DNA from: Burkholderiaceae bacterium DAT-1
GTDB taxonomy: Bacteria; Pseudomonadota; Gammaproteobacteria; Burkholderiales; Chitinimonadaceae
Assembly (NCBI GenBank): GCA_019084025.1
Contig: JAHRBI010000004.1
Location: forward strand, 62,001-126,000
Direction of reading: 5' to 3'
DNA: 64,000 bases
Shown: positions 52,703 to 61,540 of the stretch, piece by piece
How the letters are laid out: each line of letters opens with the position of its first letter
Numbering within the stretch: the first letter of the stretch is position 1
The notes under the pieces: model-generated
Told to the model about the DNA's origin: nothing
The model's input: only the letters and a program-made list of their open reading frames with translations
Database searches by the model: none
Translations under genes and position numbers: made by a program

Positions 52703-53628
52703 TACACACCTGCCTGTTGCAGACGATTGGCGTGTTGACGGAAGAGTGTGACCGGGCTGGTTTCGAACCAGCTGACCAGACCGAAGAGCTGGTTGATTTC
52801 GTCGGCGTGGTTCATGGTGTAGTTGTCACGGATCACGGTGCCGAGGTGAGTGGCGCAGGCACTGACCAGTCCATCATTGGCTTCGCCGCCAAAGGCCAGG
52901 CCAGTTGTCACCAGCAGGGCATCGCTGGCATCCAGCAAATGGGTCAGCGTGCTGCTGCCGCTCCAGGAATAGTAGCGTACGCCATTGGCGACGGCGGCAC
53001 CCTGGCCGCAGGCCGTTGTCGGCACACCGGCCGGGTACTTGGCGTTGAAAGCATTCATGCCCGGCGTGGACAGATCGTACAGCGCAGCTTTTGCGTCTTG
53101 CGGAAGCCCTGAGTGGCCAGAGACCAGTGCGACCAGACTACCGAATGCGTTGGCGATGCTGGAAGCGACGCTATTGGAAATCGAGCCATTGGGCAAGGTG
53201 CCTGCGACAACATCGGCAAACTTCGAGCCCTTGTTTACTCCCCCCACAGTGCTGACCGATGCCACCAGCTGTGGCGCGACCGCAGCGACGTACCGGCTGG
53301 TTGGCGCGCCCTGGCTGTGGCCAATCAGGTTCACTTTCTGTGCGCCGGTGATAGCAAGGATCTGTTTGACCTGACTGAGCAGCTGTTCGCCGCGCACGGC
53401 ATTGCCGTTGACAGCGGAAACGTCAGCGATGAAGACCCTGGCGCCATCTTTTTGCAGCGCGCTGGCGACGCCGTTGAAATAGTCGACACCCAGTGCTTTG
53501 TCGAAGCCGAACAGGCCATGTACAAGAACGATGGGGTATTTGGTTTGGGTATAGCCTGCAGCAAAAGAAGGGATCGACAGGGCGAAGCAAAGCAGGACGC
53601 TGCCGAGGCGCCGGATGGTGCGTGTCAT
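52702..53628 (-). CDS. lip: Secreted triacylglycerol lipase (family I)
   Basis: The 308-aa precursor has a signal peptide (about 1-24, ending PSFAA). The mature protein has the alpha/beta-hydrolase triad Ser105 (GHSQG, 103-107), Asp252 (EANDGLVS) and His274 (TMNHADEIN), the oxyanion stretch YPIVLVHGLFGF, and Cys207/Cys258 placed for the disulfide of family I.1/I.2 lipases; it needs its foldase. The start at 53628 has GGAG eight bases upstream; a longer frame to 53688 is rejected. An inverted repeat lies upstream. Confidence 0.94.
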   Translation of the reverse strand: MTRTIRRLGSVLLCFALSIPSFAAGYTQTKYPIVLVHGLFGFDKALGVDYFNGVASALQKDGARVFIADVSAVNGNAVRGEQLLSQVKQILAITGAQKVNLIGHSQGAPTSRYVAAVAPQLVASVSTVGGVNKGSKFADVVAGTLPNGSISNSVASSIANAFGSLVALVSGHSGLPQDAKAALYDLSTPGMNAFNAKYPAGVPTTACGQGAAVANGVRYYSWSGSSTLTHLLDASDALLVTTGLAFGGEANDGLVSACATHLGTVIRDNYTMNHADEINQLFGLVSWFETSPVTLFRQHANRLQQAGV

Positions 53629-53953
53629 CGAGTTGTCTCCAGTTTTAGTGTGTGTGCCGGTGTTGAACCGGCCAGGTGACGCAACCATCTTCGGGTTGTC
53701 ATCACCATCTAGCGCTCACTAGAACTGAGCGCTTGCTATGGAGTATTGGCAGGTCTTTCGGTTAAATCAATTTTGGATTCAAAGAGTTGTCACTTTGCGG
53801 CAACAAAAGTGTGCGAACGGGCGTTTGAAATTAGGTGCCGAAATCCCAGTCAGACCCTGAATAGAGTGAATTGCTGGAGCGGTAGATTGGCGGCAAAATG
53901 TAATGGCGGTAAGTCGATCTAAATAAACCGGACAAATTGGGACAGGAAGAGGA
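53629..53953. other. Divergent intergenic region upstream of lip
   Basis: The 325-bp gap between the lipase operon (minus) and the DUF4124-like gene (plus) has no gene. It holds an 8+7+8 inverted repeat at 53711-53733 and otherwise no motif I can name. Confidence 0.5.
53711..53733. promoter_or_regulatory. Inverted repeat upstream of the lipase gene
   Basis: AGCGCTCA and TGAGCGCT, perfect 8-bp arms with a 7-bp spacer, lie 83-105 bases before the lipase start. Its size is like operators of LuxR-type or other dimeric regulators, but the bases do not match a lux box I know. Confidence 0.45.
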
Positions 53954-54376
53954 ATGCTAAAATATCTTTTGCTAATGGCTTGTTTGAGTTCGGCTTACGC
54001 CGATACGATTTATCGATGCACAGAAAAGGGCAAAGTCACGCTGCAACAGACGCCGTGCCCGGTTACGTCAAAGGAGAAAACGGTCAATCTGGTGCCCAAT
54101 GTGATTGATCGTAGAGAAGGGCGAATGAATGATCGAGCAACTGCAGAGCGTGTAGAGCGGCAGCAATTTGTGCAAGCACAAGCGAGAGCACAATACGAGG
54201 ACGATCCTTGGGAGCGAGATCGAAGAGAACGCGAGCGCAAAGCGCAGTCTATTGAGTGCGGCAATGCCAAACGTACCGTTGAGCATTACCGTGCGACCAA
54301 TAAAATCTCTCGTAATTCGCGGGAGTGGGAAGGTGCAATGAATGCGTGTTGGCGGGATTGCGGCATTTATTGCTAA
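53954..54376 (+). CDS. Exported DUF4124-like protein
   Basis: The 140-aa protein has a signal peptide (MLKYLLLMACLSSAYA) followed by DTIYRCTEKGKVTLQQTPCP, the pattern of DUF4124 proteins (Y-x-C...G...y-x-d-x-P-C). A charged helical stretch (about 60-105) and five further residues with cysteines (SIECGNAKR, NACWRDCGIYC) complete it. It is probably periplasmic; function is unknown. GAAGAGG lies upstream. It abuts the convergent GNAT gene with no gap. Confidence 0.7.
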   Translation: MLKYLLLMACLSSAYADTIYRCTEKGKVTLQQTPCPVTSKEKTVNLVPNVIDRREGRMNDRATAERVERQQFVQAQARAQYEDDPWERDRRERERKAQSIECGNAKRTVEHYRATNKISRNSREWEGAMNACWRDCGIYC

Positions 54377-54877
54377 TTAAGTCTCGGTACGGACATGCGC
54401 GTACAGCTGGAAATCGCTCGGCTGGCCGCGCACCATGCGCAGGCAGTGCAAGGTGCCTTCATGGATGAATCCGGCGCGTTCTAGCACGTGAATTGAGCGG
54501 GTATTATCCACATGGGCATGCGTCTGCACCTGGATGATGCCGACTTCGCTGTGTACCCAATCGAGCAAGGGCGGAATCAACTGCGCCAGTGTGCGTTTAC
54601 CCCATGCTTTACGGGATAGATCGTAGGCGAGTTCGGCGGTGCAATGCGCAGGCTGAACTGAATGAAAGCCGATGGAGCCAATTTGTGTATCGGCCGCATG
54701 GCTGGCCGGATCGTATATCGCATGCACCAGCTCCGAGACCGCTTTGAGTACCCTGCTGGTGTGATCGAGAAAACCAGGGACGGTCAGGTAGTCGAACCAG
54801 TCTTGCAGATCGCTTTCGCGAATCGGACGCAGATAGACATGTTCTGTTCGGATGTCGGGTAGCTGACTAAATTGCAT
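54377..54877 (-). CDS. GNAT family N-acetyltransferase (RimJ/RimL type)
   Basis: The 166-aa protein has the GNAT fold: EHVYLRPIRESDLQDWFDYL at the start, GSIGFHS, ELAYDLSRKAWGKRTLAQLI (acetyl-CoA loop in place of QxxGxG/A), and VQTHAHVDNTRSIHVLERAGFIHEGTL. This form is typical of RimJ/RimL-like enzymes that acetylate protein N-termini or small amines. It starts two bases after the matB stop, so it probably shares its transcript. The substrate is unknown. Confidence 0.85.
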   Translation of the reverse strand: MQFSQLPDIRTEHVYLRPIRESDLQDWFDYLTVPGFLDHTSRVLKAVSELVHAIYDPASHAADTQIGSIGFHSVQPAHCTAELAYDLSRKAWGKRTLAQLIPPLLDWVHSEVGIIQVQTHAHVDNTRSIHVLERAGFIHEGTLHCLRMVRGQPSDFQLYAHVRTET

Positions 54878-54879
54878 GG

Positions 54880-56397
54880 TCAGCCCCCGAATTGCTGCCG
54901 CAGGACATTCTTCTGTACCTTGCCCATGGTGTTGCGCGGCAAGTCGTCGACAAGATGAACAGCTTTTGGCACCTTGAAGTTTGCCAGCGTGGCTTTAAGG
55001 GTGGCAATGATGTCGGCCGGACTCAATGCGGCACCCGCTGCAGACGTGTCCCGAACCACGACTGCCGTGACCGCTTCGCCGAAATCTGCATGCGGCAGTC
55101 CGATGACGGCCGATTCCACCACGCCGGGCAAGGCGTCGATCAGCTCTTCGATTTCCTTGGGATAGACATTGAGGCCGCCGGTGATGATCAGATCTTTGGA
55201 TCGTCCGGAAATCGACAGATAGCCATCGTCGCTCCAGCTACCCATGTCGCCCGTTTTGAACCAGCCATCGGCAGTGAATTCTTCACGCGTTTTTTCCGGC
55301 ATGCGCCAGTAGCCCGCAAACACATTGTCACCCTTGACCTGAATGTGTCCGACTTCACCCGTCGCACAGGGCAATCCGTCGTCATTGAAAACGCGCACCT
55401 GTGTACAGGGAAGAGGCTGGCCGACCGTGCCGCCCCGGCGTTCGCCTAGATACGGGTTGGACGTGAACATCCCGCCTTCGCTCATGCCATAGCGTTCGAG
55501 AATGGTATGGCCGGTACGCTCGGTGAACTGGGTAAAGGTTTCTTTGAGCAGCGGCGCCGAGCCGGAAATAAACAGGCGGATGGATGCGGCGATCTCACGA
55601 GTAAAGGCTTCGTTTGCCAATAGACGCGTGTAGTAGGTCGGCACGCCCATGAAAACGGTCGACTTTGGCAGCAGCTCAATGGCACGCTTGGGGTCGAATT
55701 TTGGCTCGAAATACATGGACGAGCCATTGAGTAGCATGCAGTGGCAGGCCACGAATAATCCGTGAATATGGAAGATGGGCAGCATGTGCAGGAGCACGTC
55801 GTTGGGCTGGAAATGCCATGCGGTGTGAAGGGTGGTGACATTGGCGGCGAGATTACCATGCGTCAGCATCGCACCTTTGGATCGACCTGTTGTGCCAGAT
55901 GTGTAGAGAATCGCGGCGAGATCATCTTTGTTGCGCGGAATCGTTGCAAAGGTATCGGGCAGGTCTGCTGCTGCATCCATGAGCGAGCCGTGGCCCGTAT
56001 CGTCCAGTGTCAGCACATGCGGGGTGCCCGCACCCTGCGCCAGTTCGGTTGCCAGTGCCAGTTGCTCCGGTGCGCACACGAACAGTCCCGGCGTGGCATC
56101 GTTGAGAAAATAGTCGAGCTCGTGACGCTGGTAGGCCGGATTGATGGGCAGAAAGACGGTGCCCGCACGTAACGAGGCCAGATAGAGCGCCAGCGCCTCA
56201 GCGGTTTTGTCGACCTGAACGGCGACGCGATCACCGGGTTGCAGGCCGAGTTGAATGAGCAGATTCGCCAGTCGGGCGGCGGTGCGGTTGAGGTCGTCGT
56301 AAGTCCAGATGCTGCCATCCGGCAGGTACAGGCAGGGCGCATTGGCTTCTTTGGGGAAACGGGTAGCAAAGAGGTCGAAAAGGTTGGCGTTGGACAT
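54880..56397 (-). CDS. matB: Malonyl-CoA ligase (MatB-type AMP-forming ligase)
   Basis: The 505-aa AMP-binding enzyme has the core motif AAILYTSGTTGRSKGAMLTHGN, the A5-type ERYGMSEGG, A7 TADGWFKTGDMGSWSDDGYL, A8 GRSKDLIITGGLNVYPKEIEE, and the catalytic Lys in PRNTMGKVQKN. HVHGLF-like PIFHIHGLFVACHCMLLNGSS is close to malonyl-CoA ligases. It would convert malonate (or methylmalonate) to its CoA ester, supplying fatty-acid synthesis. GNAT follows after two bases. Confidence 0.85.
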   Translation of the reverse strand: MSNANLFDLFATRFPKEANAPCLYLPDGSIWTYDDLNRTAARLANLLIQLGLQPGDRVAVQVDKTAEALALYLASLRAGTVFLPINPAYQRHELDYFLNDATPGLFVCAPEQLALATELAQGAGTPHVLTLDDTGHGSLMDAAADLPDTFATIPRNKDDLAAILYTSGTTGRSKGAMLTHGNLAANVTTLHTAWHFQPNDVLLHMLPIFHIHGLFVACHCMLLNGSSMYFEPKFDPKRAIELLPKSTVFMGVPTYYTRLLANEAFTREIAASIRLFISGSAPLLKETFTQFTERTGHTILERYGMSEGGMFTSNPYLGERRGGTVGQPLPCTQVRVFNDDGLPCATGEVGHIQVKGDNVFAGYWRMPEKTREEFTADGWFKTGDMGSWSDDGYLSISGRSKDLIITGGLNVYPKEIEELIDALPGVVESAVIGLPHADFGEAVTAVVVRDTSAAGAALSPADIIATLKATLANFKVPKAVHLVDDLPRNTMGKVQKNVLRQQFGG

Positions 56398-56466
56398 GGC
56401 ATCTGTGTGCGTTGCGTGGGATGCGACACGCTATCACAGCACACAGATGCGGGGAAACCGGATGCG

Positions 56467-56991
56467 TCAGGCAGGTTTGCTGATCTTGCCCGAGCGGGTT
56501 GGCCCGACGACAGCCTCGATCTGTGCCTTTAACTCAAGACACATGCCCAGCATGAACAGCGCTTCGCAGGCCACAAACAGCGGGCCGATGATGAGACCGG
56601 TGAGATCATCGACAAAGGCGGGTTTGCGGCCCTCGAATACATGACCGACAAACTGGATGATCCAGCCCACCACAAAACCACCCACACCCAGCATCAGCCA
56701 GGTTTGCGTGTCCTGTGCTGCGGCAGCGTAGCCTGCCCAGACCGAGAGCGCCATCAGGATGGACATCAGGATGCCAATCGGGCGATTCAGGTTGAGGTAA
56801 AACAGACTGGCACCCGCCGCAACCACGGCCGCCGCACTGAAGCGCCAGCCGACGATCAGTACGGTTAGCTTGCTCAGCAGAATGGCGACTGACACCACAA
56901 TCATGGGAATCCCGACAAAATGCGTGGCGATATTGCGCGTATCGCGGTGGTAGGCGGCGTAGTTGGCCAGATGGGCGTCGAGGGTTTTCAC
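56467..56991 (-). CDS. Mpo1/DUF962 family membrane oxygenase
   Basis: The 174-aa protein has the Mpo1 (YGL010W) pattern: HLANYAAYHRDTRNIATHFVGIP (conserved His residues that bind iron) near the N-terminus, four membrane helices, and QFVGHVFEGRKPAFVDDLTGLIIGPLFV. Yeast Mpo1 is an Fe(II) dioxygenase that removes one carbon from 2-hydroxy fatty acids. The start is GTG at 56991 with GGAG six bases upstream; the longer frame upstream is not conserved. It is divergent from the Crp/Fnr gene. Confidence 0.82.
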   Translation of the reverse strand: MKTLDAHLANYAAYHRDTRNIATHFVGIPMIVVSVAILLSKLTVLIVGWRFSAAAVVAAGASLFYLNLNRPIGILMSILMALSVWAGYAAAAQDTQTWLMLGVGGFVVGWIIQFVGHVFEGRKPAFVDDLTGLIIGPLFVACEALFMLGMCLELKAQIEAVVGPTRSGKISKPA

Positions 56992-57045
56992 ATTGTGTCT
57001 CCGGTGAGGTTTTCTGTATTCTGGTGCGGAGCCACCTCTATCGTC

Positions 57046-57061
57046 TGTCAAAAATCCGACA
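57046..57061. promoter_or_regulatory. Inverted repeat ahead of the Crp/Fnr gene
   Basis: TGTC-N8-GACA lies 11 bases before ATG 57072 in the divergent gap with the Mpo1 gene. Its half-sites resemble those of Crp/Fnr-family boxes with a different spacing, so self-repression is possible. Confidence 0.35.
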
Positions 57062-57071
57062 TAGCACCAAA

Positions 57072-57770
57072 ATGACACAATCCCATTCTGCACAAACTTT
57101 TGCACCGCTGTTGCGCACCGGTAGCTGGTTCGCCTCCTTGCCGGACACATTGCAGTCCGCCTTGCTGGCGCTCGCACAGGTGCGCCAGTTGGCCGCGGGC
57201 GAGACGCTGTTTGTGCGTGGCGATGCGCCGGATGGTCTGTATTGCGTCGTGGACGGCTGCATCCGGGTGTCTGGCCTTACTGAGTCAGGCAATGAGGCCT
57301 TGCTGGCGATGCTGGATGCACCCCAGTGGTTTGGCGAGATTGCGCTGTTCGATCGCAATGTGCGGACGCATGATGCGCGAGCTGAAGTGGCGAGTGTCCT
57401 GCTACATGTGCCGCAGAATCAACTGGAGGCGCTGCTGGATGCGCATCCGCATTTCTGGCGGCACATGGGGCGATTACTGACGCAACGACTGCGCATTCTC
57501 TTTGGCGCAGTGGAAGATTTGCTGCTGCTTGAACCCACCGAGCGCGTGGCACGGCGTCTGGCGTCGATGGCCACCGGCTACGGGGCGCTGGATGGCGCCA
57601 GCAAGCGCATGGTGCGGGTATCACAGGAACAACTAGGCACCATGCTGGCGCTGTCCCGGCAAACCGTGAATCAGGCGCTGAAGACGCTGGAGTCAACCGG
57701 GGCGATCAGGCGCAGCAGGGGGGAGATTGAGATTGTGGACATGTACGCGCTGCAATCTCAATCCAGATAA
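57072..57770 (+). CDS. Crp/Fnr family regulator without cluster cysteines
   Basis: The 232-aa protein has a cyclic-nucleotide-type sensor domain (about 18-140; GETLFVRGDAPDGLYCVVDGCIRVSG, GEIALFDRNVRTHDARAE resembling the cNMP pocket) and a winged HTH (about 165-225; SQEQLGTMLALSRQTVNQALKTLESTGAI). It lacks the four-Cys set of FNR, so it may answer to cNMP, lipids or another ligand. It ends six bases from the alkB stop (convergent). Confidence 0.88.
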   Translation: MTQSHSAQTFAPLLRTGSWFASLPDTLQSALLALAQVRQLAAGETLFVRGDAPDGLYCVVDGCIRVSGLTESGNEALLAMLDAPQWFGEIALFDRNVRTHDARAEVASVLLHVPQNQLEALLDAHPHFWRHMGRLLTQRLRILFGAVEDLLLLEPTERVARRLASMATGYGALDGASKRMVRVSQEQLGTMLALSRQTVNQALKTLESTGAIRRSRGEIEIVDMYALQSQSR

Positions 57771-57776
57771 ATGGCC

Positions 57777-58937
57777 TCAGGCGAGTCGATACCTCACCCG
57801 TAACCCCGCCTCCTTCCCCGGCTGAAAATGTATCCGCGACGCATCGCCGCCCACGGCCTTGATCAGGCGCGGGTTCATGACGTGGAACCACAGCGGGGGC
57901 AGGTAGGCGATGACAAACATCCCGAAATAGCCATTGGGCAGGGTGGGCAGATTGTCGAAATGGCGCAGCGACTGGTAGCGGCGCATCGGGTGGGCGTGAT
58001 GGTCGGAGTGCCGTTGCAGGTGGAAGAGCGCCCAGTTGGAAAAAATGTGGTTGCTGTTCCATGAGTGATGGGGCTGGCAGCGCTCGTACTGACCGTTGTC
58101 CTGCTTGCGGCGCAAGAGACCGTAGTGCTCGATGTAATTGGCCGAGGTGAGCTGGAACCACGCCCAGACCGCGATCCCGAGCAGCATTGGCAAGATGGCG
58201 GTGCCGAGCCACACAATCATCCCCGTCCATAGCGCCAGCGTAATCAGACTGGTGATGATCAGCTCGTTATGCAGCGACAATGGCGCGAGCCCGGCCTGGC
58301 GGCAGCGTGCCCACTCCAGCTTCCATCCGCGCATCAATCCGCCCGGTAATTCCCGCAGCGCAAAGCGGTAGATGGATTCGCCCATACGCGAGGAGGCCGA
58401 GTCTTCCGGCGTGGATACATGCTTGTGATGCCCGCGATTGTGTTCGATGACAAAATGGCCGTATGCAAAAGGCGCGAGGACCAGTTGCGCCAGTCCGCGT
58501 TCGTGCGCCGGACGCTTGTGGCCCATTTCGTGCGCCAGATTGATCGCAAATCCGCCGATGCCACCGGCGATGATAATCACGGCAATTACGCCATGCAGTG
58601 GTAAGGTCTGCGTACCCAGAAACCATAGCGAGAACGCCCACGCAGCGCCCAGAATCGGCACCAGCGCAAAGGTGATGTAGCGATAGTAAGCCACTTGTTC
58701 AAGCGCGGGGACGGCGGATTCGGGCGGATTGGAGCGATCTTCACCCAGCAGCCAGTCCAGCATGGGCACCACGCCATACATCACCAGCAGCGGGAGCCAT
58801 AGCATCCACGCGGCATGAAATTGCAGGTAGAGCAGAGGGCCGGCGCCAACCGTGGCCGGTACCGCCAGCGAGGCCAGCCAGACCCATTTCTTGCGGTCGC
58901 GGTACGGCAGATCTGCTGGGGTGAGATGCATGTCCAT
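57777..58937 (-). CDS. alkB: Alkane 1-monooxygenase (AlkB-type)
   Basis: AlkB is a diiron membrane enzyme that hydroxylates medium-chain alkanes at the terminal carbon, fed by rubredoxin. The 386-aa protein has about six helices and the full His set: HEMGHK (136-141), EHNRGHHKH (165-173), NYIEHYG (267-273) and LQRHSDHHAHPMRRYQSL (307-324). The related fatty-acid or xylene oxygenases share part of this; HSDHHxxPxRxYQxL marks the alkane group. GGAG lies eight bases before ATG 58937. No rubredoxin gene is in the window. AraC is divergent. Confidence 0.9.
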   Translation of the reverse strand: MDMHLTPADLPYRDRKKWVWLASLAVPATVGAGPLLYLQFHAAWMLWLPLLVMYGVVPMLDWLLGEDRSNPPESAVPALEQVAYYRYITFALVPILGAAWAFSLWFLGTQTLPLHGVIAVIIIAGGIGGFAINLAHEMGHKRPAHERGLAQLVLAPFAYGHFVIEHNRGHHKHVSTPEDSASSRMGESIYRFALRELPGGLMRGWKLEWARCRQAGLAPLSLHNELIITSLITLALWTGMIVWLGTAILPMLLGIAVWAWFQLTSANYIEHYGLLRRKQDNGQYERCQPHHSWNSNHIFSNWALFHLQRHSDHHAHPMRRYQSLRHFDNLPTLPNGYFGMFVIAYLPPLWFHVMNPRLIKAVGGDASRIHFQPGKEAGLRVRYRLA

Positions 58938-59057
58938 CGAATGTCTCCAGTGTGGGTGTTGTAAGCATGAGTATGCAAATGCACCCGTTTTGCTAACACC
59001 GTTGAAACTGTCAATTGATCGTCATAAAGTGACAAGTCGACTTTAAATTGCACAATC

Positions 59058-60101
59058 ATGCTGAATTTTCCGGTGATCCATCCCACCTACATCCGCCTGC
59101 TCTGCCATGTGCTGCGCGAGCGTGGTGTCGCGCTTGCGCCTGTGCTGGCGGCGGGAGGGTTGGCGGAGGGAGAGCTGGGGCAACGCCGATTGCCGGTCGG
59201 ACTGGCATCAACCGTGGCGCTCGTTGCAGCGGCGGAACAGGCTGCGGACTGTCCGTGGCTGGGGCTGATCTTCGGGCGGGCGCTGCCGCTAACGGCACAT
59301 GGCCCGATTGGTTATGCAGCTGTCGCTAGCCCCGATGCCAGACGGATGCTGGAGGTGATTCAACGCTATGGCGGGATGCGTATGCCGGTGCTGTCGTTCG
59401 AGCTGATGCCGGATGAGGGCGGCGTGCGCTTGTTGGTGCATGAACGCATGTCGCTGGGGCCATTGCGGCGCTTTTTGCTGGATGGCGTGGTGGCGGCGTT
59501 TTGCCGTCTATTCGAGAGCAATCTGGGCGGCACGCTGGCGGGCGTGACGCTCGCGATACCGTGGTCGCAGCCAGACTGGCTGGATGAATATGAACAGGCG
59601 GCTGCAGGTGCCTCGATTATCTGGTCGGCACCCGTTTTGTCGTGGCGGTTTCCGGCAGCCTTTTTGCTGCGGCCGTGTCTGATGTCGGATGAGACCGCTG
59701 CGGTGGATATGCATGTACAGCAGCACATCGAATCGGAACTGCCTTTGTCGGCACGGATTGCGGCGCGTCTGGGCTCGGCTGAAACGGGCTATCCCGCGCT
59801 GGACGATATGGCTGCCAGCCTGCATCTTTCATCACGCACGGTGATTCGTCGCCTGAAAGCTGAAGGGTGCACTTATCAGGATCTGCTGGATGAAAGCCGC
59901 AAGGCGCGGGCCGAATGGTGGCTGCGGACGACGCAGCTGGCGGTGGACGTGATTGCGGATCGACTCGGGTTTGTTGATACGTCCAATTTCAGCCGCACCT
60001 TCCGGCGCTGGTTTGGCATGACGCCGGGGGAGATGCGAAAGGGGGACGGATTGTCCCCCATGTCGTCTACCGCCAGTTCGACTGCACAACCGCGTGGTTA
60101 A
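59058..60101 (+). CDS. AraC family regulator, divergent from alkB
   Basis: The 347-aa protein has an N-terminal arabinose-binding-like domain of the OruR/ArgR type (about 20-200) and a C-terminal double HTH (about 250-330) with LDDMAASLHLSSRTVIRRLKAEGCTYQDLLDESRKARAEWWL and VIADRLGFVDTSNFSRTFRRWFGMTPGE. Several alkB genes are controlled by adjacent AraC/XylS regulators, so it is a likely alkane-responsive activator. The 120-bp gap holds TGTCA-N16-TGACA (59009-59034). Its stop overlaps the creD stop. Confidence 0.9.
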   Translation: MLNFPVIHPTYIRLLCHVLRERGVALAPVLAAGGLAEGELGQRRLPVGLASTVALVAAAEQAADCPWLGLIFGRALPLTAHGPIGYAAVASPDARRMLEVIQRYGGMRMPVLSFELMPDEGGVRLLVHERMSLGPLRRFLLDGVVAAFCRLFESNLGGTLAGVTLAIPWSQPDWLDEYEQAAAGASIIWSAPVLSWRFPAAFLLRPCLMSDETAAVDMHVQQHIESELPLSARIAARLGSAETGYPALDDMAASLHLSSRTVIRRLKAEGCTYQDLLDESRKARAEWWLRTTQLAVDVIADRLGFVDTSNFSRTFRRWFGMTPGEMRKGDGLSPMSSTASSTAQPRG

Positions 60102-61426
60102 GCCGCTTCCTGCACCTCATTTCGTCCAATCGCATACCAGTTCACCTTGCGGGTAAGCATCATCACGGCGGTGAGGGCGGCGAAGAGCAGCAGGGTGCCG
60201 CATAGCAGCGCGTAATCTTCCATGCACAGCAGCAGATAGAGGATGCCATAGAGGCCTGCCAGCATGCCTGCATGAATCAGACCCGCTCGACGGCTACCCA
60301 GTGCATGGCCGCCATATAAGCCATTCTGGATGACACAGGCAGACGCCGCGATCAGATACGCCAGCCAGAAGGGCAGTTGCTCGGCCAGCGAGAGCAGAAG
60401 CAGGAAGAAAATCGCCAGCGACATACCCACCAGACCATATTGCACCGGGTGGATGCTGATCTTGCGCATGATTTCATTGAGGAAAAACGCTGCAAAAGTC
60501 AGGATCATGAACAGGATGCCGTATTTGCTGGCGCGGTCGGTCTGCATGTAGACATCAACTGGCTCGAAGAGGCGGGTACGCAAGGCCACATCGCGGTATT
60601 GATCGCACTGACCGCTCATGCATTGCTCGAAGTGTTCGTTCATGCCGTTGGACATCCAGCTGGTTTTCCACTGCGCGTCGAATCCCTTGGCCGAAAACAC
60701 CCGCACGTCCGGCAAGTAGCGGCCGACAAAACTCGGGCTGCGCCAGTCCGATTTCAAATGCAGATCGGAATTACGACCCAGTGGTACGACGGAGAGTTCG
60801 TCCATGCCTTCCAGGGGCAGGCGGACCTGAAAATGAATGGTGCGCGCATCGCCATCATGTTCGGGCAAATCGATATGGATACCCGTCGCGATCTTCTTCA
60901 TCTTGCTGCCGGGCTCGAAGGTGTGATCTATGCCATTCCAGGTCAGAACGGGAATTTCCTTGATACCGCGCATATCGCTGATCCCCAGCGCGACAAACGG
61001 CTTGCCCCAGATAATGTTCGGGTCTTTGCGTTCGGCACGGGTATCGGGCAGCGTGATGTCGCCACTCAGGGTCAGGTCGGCGTGGTAGAGCAGGGCCTGA
61101 TACATATCGCGCTTGCGGGTGTAGGTACGAATATCGCCGTCTGCTGACAATTGATCCGGCAGGACGCGATACTCCCGCTCTTCCCAGTGATAGGTCTGGA
61201 CGCCATGTTCATCCGGTGCATTCATCACTTTCTTGCGAAACGGCAGCACCCATACCAGCCCCTCCACCCGTTGCATGCCGGCGGCACCATCGGCGATGGA
61301 AGATAGCGCTTCAGTCTTATAGGCTCGTCGGGAAGCCACCATGCCTTCGACCATGCCAAGCGCAATCATTAGCACCAGCATAACCACCCCGATGGCAATA
61401 AATTTGAATGTCAGATGCTTGGACAC
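60098..61426 (-). CDS. creD: Inner membrane protein CreD
   Basis: The 442-aa protein has an N-terminal membrane helix (FIAIGVVMLVLMIALGMVEGMV), a large periplasmic domain with LSGDITLPDTRAERKDPNIIWGKPFVALGISDMRGI, and five or six C-terminal helices from about residue 310. In E. coli and Aeromonas, CreD is the strongest CreBC-induced gene and affects envelope integrity and beta-lactam response. A possible cre-tag lies 75-90 bases upstream. It ends overlapping the AraC stop by three bases. Confidence 0.93.
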   Translation of the reverse strand: MSKHLTFKFIAIGVVMLVLMIALGMVEGMVASRRAYKTEALSSIADGAAGMQRVEGLVWVLPFRKKVMNAPDEHGVQTYHWEEREYRVLPDQLSADGDIRTYTRKRDMYQALLYHADLTLSGDITLPDTRAERKDPNIIWGKPFVALGISDMRGIKEIPVLTWNGIDHTFEPGSKMKKIATGIHIDLPEHDGDARTIHFQVRLPLEGMDELSVVPLGRNSDLHLKSDWRSPSFVGRYLPDVRVFSAKGFDAQWKTSWMSNGMNEHFEQCMSGQCDQYRDVALRTRLFEPVDVYMQTDRASKYGILFMILTFAAFFLNEIMRKISIHPVQYGLVGMSLAIFFLLLLSLAEQLPFWLAYLIAASACVIQNGLYGGHALGSRRAGLIHAGMLAGLYGILYLLLCMEDYALLCGTLLLFAALTAVMMLTRKVNWYAIGRNEVQEAA

Positions 61427-61500
61427 ACGTCACTCCTCTGTGTTGTTCGTTGGAATGACGCAAGTGTGACAAGCCAGATTGAAGAATCTGTGCGCTGAAT

Positions 61501-61515
61501 ATGAAGTTGTGTGAA
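61501..61515 (-). promoter_or_regulatory. Possible cre-tag upstream of creD
   Basis: On the minus strand TTCAC-N5-TTCAT occurs 75-90 bases before the creD start. The CreB-binding cre-tag is a TTCAC direct repeat with a 6-bp spacer; here the second half has one mismatch and the spacer is five bases, so the match is imperfect. Confidence 0.4.
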
Positions 61516-61540
61516 GTGCGCGGTGGCTCGCCAGTCAAAC

